From an uncultured Clostridia bacterium (GTDB taxonomy: Bacteria; Bacillota; Clostridia; Oscillospirales; Ruminococcaceae), in assembly GCA_945931735.1 (NCBI GenBank), contig CAMEPN010000143.1, positions 1 through 5,578 of the forward strand: 5,578 bases of DNA, read 5' to 3'. The position numbers and the translations under genes are program-made. Shown here one piece after another: positions 1 to 4,924 of the stretch. Below the pieces are notes generated by a model. It saw only the letters and a program-made list of their open reading frames with translations, searched no databases and had not been told where the DNA came from. Position 1 is the stretch's first letter, and each line of letters starts with the position of its first letter.

Positions 1-35
1 GACCTTCTTTCACTTGAATTGGGTGTGGTAACTTT

Positions 36-64
36 ATTCTAGCAGATTTTGGTCTATCTCTCAA
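36..64 (-). promoter_or_regulatory. Possible divergent sigma-A-type promoter firing off the left edge
   Basis: Read on the minus strand, TTGAGA (59-64) is followed after exactly 17 bases by TAGAAT (36-41), with a TGC just before the -10 box that resembles an extended -10. Transcription would start near position 29 and run leftwards. A purine-rich stretch with AGAAGG (3-8 on the minus strand) could be the ribosome binding site of a gene starting just outside the window. No coding sequence is visible here, so a divergent neighbour is an inference. Confidence 0.45.
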
Positions 65-138
65 TTCTTTTTTCACTTACTTTGTCCAATATCTATTGTA
101 GCACTACAGCTTTCTTTTGTAAAGTTTGCGATAATGTG

Positions 139-167
139 TTGACAACGGAGAAAAAATATGGTATTAT
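139..167 (+). promoter_or_regulatory. Sigma-A-type promoter of the zinc-ribbon membrane protein gene
   Basis: A perfect -35 box TTGACA (139-144) and a -10 box TATTAT (162-167) are separated by the optimal 17 bases. The start site would be near 174, giving a 5' leader of about 40 bases. A strong GGAGG ribosome binding site (201-205) lies 9 bases before the ATG at 215. The surrounding DNA is AT-rich, in contrast to the GC-richer gene. Bases 1-138 hold no supported gene, only the divergent promoter candidate and pyrimidine-rich sequence. Confidence 0.8.
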
Positions 168-214
168 TACAGTGTAGTTTTATTGCTATAATTATTATCT
201 GGAGGTAATTTATA

Positions 215-796
215 ATGGCTTTATGTGTAAAATGTCATGCGGAAATCTCTGACGGCGCTCAGTTCTGCCCGTTCTGCGGCGCTTCTCAGGTCGCAGCTGC
301 TCCCGCGCCTGCGCCTGTTCCCGTAGCGACGCCCGCTCCCGCGCAGGACGCTGCTCCCGCAAATGCGGCATACACCGCTCCCAACCCCGCGCCCGCTCCC
401 AATCCCGCTCCCAATAATGCGGCTTATTATTCCACTCCCGCGCCCGCTCCCGTTGTTAAAAACACTGACCACACTGCGGAGTTCGACGCAAAGGATATTT
501 CCGATAACAAGATCGTCGCGATGGCTGCGTATCTTCTCGGTGTTATCGGCGTTGTAATCGCTCTTCTCGCAAGCAGAGATTCCAAGTACGCGGGCTTCCA
601 TGTAAGACAGGCACTGAAGCTTCAGATCTGCACGATCCTCGTTGGCTTCTTCTCTATCGTTCCTTTCATCGGCTGGCTTGCTACCGTTGTTTGCGAGGTC
701 ATTATCCTCGTTCTCGAGATCATCGCGTTCTTCCAGGTCGCAGGCGGAAAGGCAAAGGAGCCTGCTATCATCAGCTCGATACCTCTGTTCAAGTAA
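215..796 (+). CDS. Zinc-ribbon, Pro/Ala-linker membrane protein (DUF4870/Tic20-like)
   Basis: This 193-residue protein has three parts. Residues 4-21 form a zinc ribbon with Cys4, Cys7, Cys18 and Cys21 in a CxxC-x10-CxxC arrangement. Residues about 26-80 are a low-complexity Pro/Ala linker with repeated APAP, PNPAP and NAAY units. Residues about 98-193 are hydrophobic, with likely membrane segments near 100-119, 135-156 and 157-175. The segment FHVRQALKLQI (128-138) between the first two helices resembles the conserved 'FH..QAL.' element of DUF4870/Tic20-like proteins. The linker and ribbon would be cytoplasmic if the zinc is bound there. The ATG at 215 is chosen for its GGAGG site 9 bases upstream and because the ribbon begins at residue 4. 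The gene appears monocistronic, with its own promoter and a terminator region downstream. Family assignment comes from motif recall; the molecular function is unknown, so no gene name is given. Confidence 0.85.
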   Translation: MALCVKCHAEISDGAQFCPFCGASQVAAAPAPAPVPVATPAPAQDAAPANAAYTAPNPAPAPNPAPNNAAYYSTPAPAPVVKNTDHTAEFDAKDISDNKIVAMAAYLLGVIGVVIALLASRDSKYAGFHVRQALKLQICTILVGFFSIVPFIGWLATVVCEVIILVLEIIAFFQVAGGKAKEPAIISSIPLFK

Positions 797-822
797 TTCA
801 GATTACATAAATATTGCAGTAA

Positions 823-850
823 AAGGCTCTGTGAACGCTCACAGAGCCTT
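823..850. repeat. Direct repeat copy 1: palindromic 28-bp hairpin without T-tract
   Basis: GGCTCTGTGA (825-834), loop ACGC and TCACAGAGCC (839-848), extended by AA/TT, form a 12-bp stem with a 4-base loop, 27 bases after the stop codon of the zinc-ribbon gene. The 28 bases are identical to 1040-1067. Copy 1 is followed by CAGCTTGTCG instead of a T-run, so on its own it should terminate poorly on the plus strand. On the minus strand it is followed by TTTT-ACTG and could work weakly. Confidence 0.9.
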
Positions 851-867
851 CAGCTTGTCGAAAAAGT

Positions 868-937
868 GTTTTTTGCCCGCGAAGCGGGCATTTAAAATCC
901 GTTTTTTGCCCCAGCTCTGCCGGGGCAAAAAACACTT
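868..937 (+). other. Competing stem-loops in the element body
   Basis: The 11-base sequence GTTTTTTGCCC occurs twice (868-878 and 901-911). Both copies can pair with the same downstream arm GGGCAAAAAAC (923-933). The local pairing 901-912 with 922-933 is a perfect 12-bp stem. The distal pairing 864-878 with 923-937 is a 15-bp stem. A small hairpin TGCCCGC-GAA-GCGGGCA (874-890) uses part of the first copy. The pairings are exact on paper; whether they switch in RNA is unknown. Confidence 0.6.
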
Positions 938-942
938 CTATC

Positions 943-997
943 CGCACAAGTGTGCGATTTGGCGGCATAGCCGACAAATCGTGCGCGCAGGGCGGAT
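943..997 (+). other. Nested stem-loops in the element body
   Basis: CGCAC (943-947) pairs with GTGCG (952-956) around a 4-base loop. CGATTTG (955-961) pairs with CAAATCG (975-981), continuing after one mismatch into CGGC/GCCG around the loop ATA (967-969). ATCCGC (940-945) can also pair with GCGGAT (992-997) to enclose the second hairpin. These pairings partly exclude each other. They support a folded RNA or a cruciform-prone element rather than coding sequence. Confidence 0.55.
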
Positions 998-1000
998 GTT

Positions 1001-1034
1001 CGTCGGAAAAGTCCCTTTAGGGACTTTTTCGACG
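1001..1034 (+). other. 15-bp stem-loop at the right side of the element
   Basis: CGTCG (1001-1005) pairs with CGACG (1030-1034), G1006 wobbles with T1029, and AAAAGTCCC (1007-1015) pairs with GGGACTTTT (1020-1028) around the loop TTTA. The 3' arm is also the right-hand terminal inverted repeat, so it can alternatively pair with GTCGAAAAAGT at 857-867. It lies directly before the second terminator hairpin. Confidence 0.7.
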
Positions 1035-1039
1035 GTCTG

Positions 1040-1071
1040 AAGGCTCTGTGAACGCTCACAGAGCCTTTTTT
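1040..1071 (+). terminator. Rho-independent terminator (hairpin copy 2 with T-tract)
   Basis: A 12-bp stem (1040-1051 with 1056-1067), loop ACGC and a run of six T (1066-1071) form a textbook intrinsic terminator. It would end transcripts from the zinc-ribbon gene, now about 245 bases beyond its stop codon, and insulate the downstream operon promoter. The stem and loop are identical to 823-850, which suggests that the original terminator has been duplicated or that both belong to a repeat element. Confidence 0.88.
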
Positions 1072-1145
1072 ATTGTGCGGCGCTTTGATGCCTCCCCATA
1101 ATTTGTTGCCATGCTAAAATATTTTTATTTATCCCCAATTTTATA

Positions 1146-1174
1146 TTGACAAACGAAAATAAATATGCTATACT
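1146..1174 (+). promoter_or_regulatory. Sigma-A-type promoter of the GntR/ABC operon
   Basis: A perfect TTGACA (1146-1151) and TATACT (1169-1174) are separated by 17 bases, with an extended -10 TGC at 1166-1168. An A/T-rich stretch just upstream (about 1120-1145) could act as an UP-like element. The start site would be near 1181, placing it against the palindrome at 1183-1194. This is a strong promoter that would need repression, consistent with an autoregulated GntR gene. Confidence 0.85.
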
Positions 1175-1182
1175 GTGATTAC

Positions 1183-1194
1183 TGTATATATACA
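1183..1194. promoter_or_regulatory. Candidate operator for the GntR/YtrA-type repressor
   Basis: TGTATATATACA is a perfect 12-bp palindrome located 8 bases after the -10 box, at or just after the expected transcription start. GntR-family dimers bind palindromes in such positions and usually repress their own operon. Binding by the product of the next gene is inferred from position and symmetry. Alternating TA content makes chance palindromes easier in AT-rich DNA, so confidence is moderate. Confidence 0.6.
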
Positions 1195-1214
1195 ATTTAT
1201 ATTGGAGAGAAAAC

Positions 1215-1598
1215 ATGGACATTATCTTAAGCAACAGCTCTGACGATCCGATTTATGCGCAGATCGTTTCGCAGATAAAGACGCAGATAATGAACGGAGA
1301 GCTTTCTTCGGGGGAGGCGCTGCCCTCGATGAGGACGCTCGCCGCGCAGCTGCGTATCAGCGTCATCACCACAAAGCGAGCCTATGAGGAGCTTGAGCGG
1401 GAGGGGTTTATCGAGAACTTCGCCGGCAAGGGCTGCTACGTCAAGCCGCAGAACACCGATTTCCTGCGGGAGGAGGCTGTCCGACGGACGGAGGAGCTTC
1501 TTGCCAAGGCGTGTGAAAAGGCGAGAATGTGCGGGCTGACCCGCGAAGATATGAAAGAAATGATCGACCTGGTTTACGGAGGAGAAAACGATGATTGA
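1215..1598 (+). CDS. GntR-family transcriptional regulator, YtrA subfamily
   Basis: A 127-residue DNA-binding protein and probable autorepressor of this operon. Residues about 11-77 form the GntR winged helix: DPIYAQIVSQIKTQI (11-25) opens the domain, LPSMRTLAAQLRIS (36-49) leads into the recognition helix, TTKRAYEELEREGFI (52-66) follows, and GKGCYV (71-76) forms the wing. The remaining ~50 residues are short and helical with no effector domain, as in YtrA-type regulators, where they serve dimerization. The ATG at 1215 has a GGAGAG site (1204-1209). It is the first gene of the operon, and its last 8 bases overlap the ATPase gene, fitting co-expression with an ABC transporter as in the ytr-type operons of Bacillota. 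The inducer is unknown; envelope-active antibiotics are known signals for relatives. Confidence 0.93.
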   Translation: MDIILSNSSDDPIYAQIVSQIKTQIMNGELSSGEALPSMRTLAAQLRISVITTKRAYEELEREGFIENFAGKGCYVKPQNTDFLREEAVRRTEELLAKACEKARMCGLTREDMKEMIDLVYGGENDD

Positions 1599-2463
1599 AA
1601 ACGCCATTGAGATAAGCGGAGTTACCAAGCGGTACGATGGCTTCACGCTGGACAACATCAGCTTCAATGTGCCCGTGGGGAGCATAATGGGCTTCATCGG
1701 GCAGAACGGCGCAGGGAAGTCCACCACGATAAAGGCGATACTCAACATAATCGCGATAGACAGCGGAAAAATAACTGTCCTCGGAATGGACCATATCAAG
1801 GACGAATACGAGATGAAGTCGCAGATAGCGGCGGTGTTCGACGAGCTGCCTTTCCACGAGGGCTTCAACGCCGACCAGATATGCACCATGTTCGGCGGAC
1901 TTTACCCCAACTGGGACAAGGAGAAGTATTACGGCTATCTTGATCGGTTCGGGCTGCCGCGGAAAAAGAAGCTGAAGCAGTTTTCAAAGGGCATGAAGAT
2001 GAAGCTTCAGATTGCCACGGCGCTTTCCCACGGGGCGAAGCTGCTTATCATGGACGAGGCGACAACGGGACTAGACCCTGTTGTGCGCAACGAGATACTG
2101 GACATCTTCCGCGAATATTTACAGGACGAGAGCAACAGCATACTCATGTCCTCGCACATAACGAGCGACCTCGAAAAAATCGCCGACAGCGTGACCTTTA
2201 TCGACAAGGGCAGGATACTTCTTTCGGGCGTAAAGGACGAGATACTTGAGCGGCACGGTGTAATTAAATGCAAGCGCGACGAGCTTTCGCGGCTCGCGCC
2301 GGAGGACTTTGTAAGCGCGCGGGTAAGCGATTTCGGCGCGGAGGTCATGGTGTCCGACCGCGAGCTTTGCCGCAAAAAATACCCCGATTTCCTGCTGGAA
2401 AAAACCACGCTCGAGGAAATTATGCTGTTCTATGTGAACCGCGAAAAGAAGGAGTGGAGCTGA
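1591..2463 (+). CDS. ABC transporter ATP-binding protein (YtrB/CcmA-type)
   Basis: A 290-residue cytoplasmic ATPase that powers the two membrane proteins encoded next. Visible motifs are Walker A GQNGAGKST (37-45, Lys43), the signature FSKGM (131-135, in place of LSGGQ), Walker B LLIMDE (151-156, catalytic Glu156), the D-loop GLD (160-162) and the H-loop His189 in MSSHI. At the Q-loop position the sequence reads VFDELPF (82-88), with no clear glutamine; such variants are known in YtrB-like ATPases. Residues after ~215 form a C-terminal extension. The ATG at 1591 lies inside the end of the GntR gene (8-base overlap) and is preceded by GGAGGAG (1578-1584). The stop overlaps the next start in TGATG (2461-2465). 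Export of a peptide, lipid or antibiotic is likely by family; the substrate is unknown. Confidence 0.94.
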   Translation: MIENAIEISGVTKRYDGFTLDNISFNVPVGSIMGFIGQNGAGKSTTIKAILNIIAIDSGKITVLGMDHIKDEYEMKSQIAAVFDELPFHEGFNADQICTMFGGLYPNWDKEKYYGYLDRFGLPRKKKLKQFSKGMKMKLQIATALSHGAKLLIMDEATTGLDPVVRNEILDIFREYLQDESNSILMSSHITSDLEKIADSVTFIDKGRILLSGVKDEILERHGVIKCKRDELSRLAPEDFVSARVSDFGAEVMVSDRELCRKKYPDFLLEKTTLEEIMLFYVNREKKEWS

Positions 2464-3182
2464 TGAAGGCGCTGGTTTGCCGCGAGCTTCTGCGGTCTCG
2501 TCGGGTAGTGATTTACAGCCTTGTCGGGGCTTTGTCGGCGTCGCTGCTGTTCATTCTGGTGGCGCTTAGCTTTCGCGTGGGCAATCTAACGCTGCTTCCC
2601 GATGACATACGCGAGGGGTTCTTTGATCTTAACAACAGCGTTTCGCTTCCGCTGATGGCGTTTCTGTCGGGAATGCCCATGCTTTCTGCGGCGTCCGCGG
2701 ACAGCGAAAGCGACAGGCTGTGGCGAATGTTCCGCAAATCTACCCCCGTAACCCCGCTTAAATTCTCGGGGGCAAAGTACATAATGCTTGGCTGCCGGTT
2801 CCTGCTGAGCTTGGTGTGCGCGTTTTTGCTGTCATGGCTGTTTTGCCTTGCGGCGGATATCCCGTTCTCATTGGAAACGGCGGCAACCGCGTTGGGCTAT
2901 GTCGAGGCGGTGCTTGTGCTTTCGGTCGTTTTTCAGGTGATGCAGTCCTTTCTGCGCGCCTCGGGCGATATAGTGGGACTTATCATGGTGGGAATAATTG
3001 TTATGCCAATTTCAATAATTGGCGTTTACTCCACCGAGAACGAAATTGACCTCGGAATTTCCGCAGATAAAATAGCGGAGCAGTGCGTGACGCTGTTTCC
3101 GTTCACTCTGCTGATACTTGCGGTGATATTCGGCGTGGGGCTGCTGCTCACGGCGGCGGCTTACAAAAGGAGGGAGAAGTAA
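2463..3182 (+). CDS. ABC-2-type transporter permease (first of two)
   Basis: A 239-residue membrane protein with about six hydrophobic segments near residues 16-38, 58-79, 107-132, 141-161, 168-190 and 208-232. The start is the ATG at 2463, which shares one base with the ATPase stop and has AAGGAG at 2449-2454. An upstream in-frame ATG at 2268 would put 65 charged residues, read out of frame through the ATPase gene, in front and is rejected. Between segments 2 and 3 lies DSESDRLWRMF (80-90) followed by STPVTP and a KY pair (105-106). This matches the 'D/E..W..F..STP.T...KY' element of the ABC2_membrane_5 type and recurs in the next gene. It probably pairs with that protein to form the membrane channel. 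The family call is by motif and context. Confidence 0.87.
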   Translation: MKALVCRELLRSRRVVIYSLVGALSASLLFILVALSFRVGNLTLLPDDIREGFFDLNNSVSLPLMAFLSGMPMLSAASADSESDRLWRMFRKSTPVTPLKFSGAKYIMLGCRFLLSLVCAFLLSWLFCLAADIPFSLETAATALGYVEAVLVLSVVFQVMQSFLRASGDIVGLIMVGIIVMPISIIGVYSTENEIDLGISADKIAEQCVTLFPFTLLILAVIFGVGLLLTAAAYKRREK

Positions 3183-3883
3183 TGCGCGGACTTATGTACA
3201 AGCAGCTTATGACCTTCCGCGTTCCCGCGGAAATTATAATTGCCGTCCAGCTTTTAATGGCGGTAACGGGTCTGAGCGTGTACCAAAATAATACGGCACG
3301 GGGCGACCGATCCCTGATGGCGGCGGTAATGATAGTTCCGTTCATACTGTTCTCAATGACAAACGGCGAGCTGTTCCGCTATGACGAGCGGGAGAAGTGG
3401 TGCTGCTTCGCCGCGTCAACTCCGCAGACCTTAAAGGGGCAGGTGCGGGTGAAGTATTATTTCACGCTGGCGGCTCATTCGGTCATTCTGTTCGTGGGAA
3501 TGCTGTGCGACTGCGTTTTTGTGGGCGTGACGGGCAATACCGCGGTATCCTGCATATCGACGGGGGTGCTGTTCTACTGCATTTCGCTTATACTGAACGC
3601 GCTGGAATATCCGTTCTACTTCCGCTTCGGCTCCGACCACGGCGGGCAGGTCAAGGCGGCTTCCGTCTGGACGATAATTCTGCTGATAATGATATACCTG
3701 CTGTTTGGGGATATTTCGTTACTGCTTAACATGGAGCTGCCCGACCTTAATTCGCTGATCAACAACAGCTCGTTGATGATGTGGACAATGGCGCTGCTTC
3801 CTGCCGCAGCGGCGGTGATATTCTTCCTGTCCTACCTCATATCGCTGAAAATGTATCGGAAAGGAATGGAAAGCTATGAGTAA
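3182..3883 (+). CDS. ABC-2-type transporter permease (second of two)
   Basis: A 233-residue membrane protein, likely the partner of the preceding permease. Hydrophobic segments lie near residues 16-34, 43-60, 92-115, 121-140, 158-183 and 198-222. RYDEREKWCCFAAST (66-80) followed by KYYF (91-94) is the ABC2_membrane_5-like element, and EYPFYFRFG (142-150) is a further element seen in this family. The start ATG at 3182 overlaps the previous stop in TAATG (3180-3184), with a very strong AGGAGGG site (3168-3174) 7 bases upstream. An earlier in-frame ATG at 3083 would only add sequence read out of frame through the first permease. Its last 8 bases overlap the next gene. Sharing the motif with the first permease suggests an old duplication giving a heterodimer. 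Confidence 0.88.
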   Translation: MRGLMYKQLMTFRVPAEIIIAVQLLMAVTGLSVYQNNTARGDRSLMAAVMIVPFILFSMTNGELFRYDEREKWCCFAASTPQTLKGQVRVKYYFTLAAHSVILFVGMLCDCVFVGVTGNTAVSCISTGVLFYCISLILNALEYPFYFRFGSDHGGQVKAASVWTIILLIMIYLLFGDISLLLNMELPDLNSLINNSSLMMWTMALLPAAAAVIFFLSYLISLKMYRKGMESYE

Positions 3884-4766
3884 CAAGAGCCTTACTGTCC
3901 GCAGGATAATAATATTCTGCGCGCTTGCATTCCTGCCGATCATAATAATAACTCCGCTGATGAACCTTTATTACGGCGAGCTTATTTTCGTGTCGGAAAA
4001 AGCGGCGGCAGGCTCGTATGTTTTCGGAGTAGTGGGAATGCTGACGCCCGCGCTGGCGAATCTGCTGACGCGGCTGATAACAAAAGAGGGCATGGGCAAC
4101 AACTACCTCGCGCTCAAGCTCAAGGGTCACGGCGGCTGGTATGCGGCTTCTTTTCTGGCTGTTCTCGGAGAAGTCGCCGTCGCGTTGGCGCTGTTCTGCA
4201 TATTCTACCTGAACGGAATGAGTTTTTCCGAGATATTCCCGTCGGAGGGCATTTCGGACAAGGCGGCTATTGTACTGTTTCAGATAGAATATTCCGTTAT
4301 CGTATTCTTCCCCGCGTTCGGCGAGGAATGGGGCTGGCGGGGGTATCTCATGCCGAAGCTGTGCGAGGTCATGGGAAAGCCTGCGGCAGTTGTCGTCGGG
4401 GGCGTCATCTGGGGGCTGTGGCACGCGCCGCTTACTATCTCGGGGCATGATTTCGGGGTGGATTATACGGGTTATCCTTTCGTGGGGATACTGCTGATGT
4501 GCGTGCTGTGCGTAGCGGAAAACGCGTTTTTGACGCTGCTTACGGAAAAGACAGGGTCAATCTATCCCGCCTGCTTCTTCCACATGATCAACAACAACTG
4601 CTCGATGCTGTTTTTCCTCAGTATATTCGGCAGCGAACAGTGTGTGGCGGTATCTGACGGATTGCCGGCGGTACAGGCGTTTCTTACTATACTGCTGCCG
4701 CCGACGATCATACTGGGAGCGATAGGGCTGATCCTTATGCTTAAAAAGCCCCGCCGCGAGGCATGA
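3876..4766 (+). CDS. CPBP (Abi/CAAX-protease-like) family intramembrane metalloprotease
   Basis: A 296-residue polytopic membrane protein with all three signature motifs of the CPBP family. These are EEWGWR (Glu150, Glu151, Arg155; EExxxR), WGLWHAP (Trp179 to His183, the FxxxH-type motif with Trp for Phe) and FFHMINNN (His236, Asn240). Glu and His residues of these motifs are thought to bind the catalytic metal or activate water inside the membrane. About seven or eight hydrophobic segments are present. The ATG at 3876 overlaps the permease gene by 8 bases, with AAGGA at 3861-3865. The family includes prenyl-protein CAAX proteases and bacteriocin-immunity proteins; which role applies here is not shown by the sequence. 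Its position as last gene of a GntR/ABC operon suggests a linked stress or immunity role. Confidence 0.92.
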   Translation: MSNKSLTVRRIIIFCALAFLPIIIITPLMNLYYGELIFVSEKAAAGSYVFGVVGMLTPALANLLTRLITKEGMGNNYLALKLKGHGGWYAASFLAVLGEVAVALALFCIFYLNGMSFSEIFPSEGISDKAAIVLFQIEYSVIVFFPAFGEEWGWRGYLMPKLCEVMGKPAAVVVGGVIWGLWHAPLTISGHDFGVDYTGYPFVGILLMCVLCVAENAFLTLLTEKTGSIYPACFFHMINNNCSMLFFLSIFGSEQCVAVSDGLPAVQAFLTILLPPTIILGAIGLILMLKKPRREA

Positions 4767-4773
4767 CGGGCTT
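4741..4773 (-). terminator. Possible backup terminator for gatB on the minus strand
   Basis: On the minus strand, AAGCCC (4773-4768) can pair with GGGCTT (4751-4746), with an inner GCC-TCGC-GGC stem, followed by TTTTTAAG. This is a terminator-like arrangement about 150 bases beyond the gatB stop. It overlaps the last codons of the CPBP gene, and the stem has an asymmetric internal loop, so the call is tentative. On the plus strand the same hairpin has no T-run. Confidence 0.35.
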
Positions 4774-4894
4774 GAAAGGCGCGCCGCCCTTGTCGGTTCC
4801 CGCGAGCAATAACCCCCGAATATCCGCAGGAGTTTTTTCTCGGACGGTAAAAAAAGCGGCTGCCGGAAATCGAACGGTCAAATTTATAAAGCAA

Positions 4895-4920
4895 TACGGG
4901 CGCCCGCAAAGGCACCCGTA
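4895..4920 (-). terminator. Terminator-like hairpin of gatB
   Basis: Starting 4 bases after the gatB stop, the minus-strand RNA can form a 10-bp stem UACGGGUGCC / GGCGCCCGUA (one G-U pair) around a 6-base loop. It is followed by UUGCUUUAUAAAUUU, a broken rather than continuous U-tract. Position and stem strength make it the natural end of the gatB transcript. Confidence 0.65.
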
Positions 4921-4924
4921 GATT

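Larger units (their letters stand above)
821..1069. repeat. MITE-like structured intergenic element with ~47-bp terminal inverted repeats
   Basis: The left end (821-867) and right end (1023-1069) are near-perfect inverted repeats. Matching parts are the AAAAGGCTCTGTGA hairpin arm and its partner, CCTTCAG against CTGAAGG, and GTCGAAAAAGT (857-867) against ACTTTTTCGAC (1023-1033). Only the hairpin loop centre and a 3-base spacer (CTT against GGT) differ. The body between them contains several further stem-loops and no credible gene. No transposase and no obvious short target-site duplication are seen. It may be a non-autonomous mobile element, or an insertion between two copies of a duplicated terminator hairpin. 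Together with 797-820 and 1070-1145 this accounts for the whole 418-base gap between genes. Confidence 0.65.

Noticed and set aside
823..850. First hairpin copy as a functional plus-strand terminator
   Set aside because: There is no T-run after the stem (TTCAGCTTG), unlike the second copy at 1040-1071.
642..1040. Plus-strand open frame of 132 codons covering the end of the zinc-ribbon gene and the hairpin block
   Set aside because: It starts inside the zinc-ribbon gene in another frame, has no ribosome binding site and runs through the inverted-repeat hairpins; its Ser/Arg/Phe-rich translation is not protein-like.
823..1067. Two identical direct repeats as a minimal CRISPR array
   Set aside because: There are only two repeats, 189 bases apart, each a perfect terminator-like hairpin, and the sequence between is itself full of stem-loops rather than a spacer. 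No cas genes are nearby.
1227..1889. Minus-strand open frame of 220 codons opposite the GntR and ATPase genes
   Set aside because: It is a mirror of two well-supported genes. No promoter or ribosome binding site is visible and no domain is recognised.
2268..2462. Longer N-terminus for the first permease, using ATG 2268
   Set aside because: The added 65 residues come from the ATPase gene read in another frame. ATG 2463 has a good ribosome binding site and the usual stop-start overlap.
3083..3181. Longer N-terminus for the second permease, using ATG 3083
   Set aside because: The extra 33 residues are out-of-frame translation of the first permease. The AGGAGGG site fixes the start at 3182.
3837..4448. 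Minus-strand open frame of 203 codons opposite the CPBP gene
   Set aside because: The Arg/Gln/His-rich translation is typical of antisense reading of a membrane protein gene, and the opposite strand carries intact CPBP motifs.
4774..4794. GGCGCGCC palindrome region as a plus-strand terminator of the CPBP operon
   Set aside because: The stem needs a bulge and is followed by GTCGG with no T-run. No convincing plus-strand terminator is visible between 4767 and 4924.
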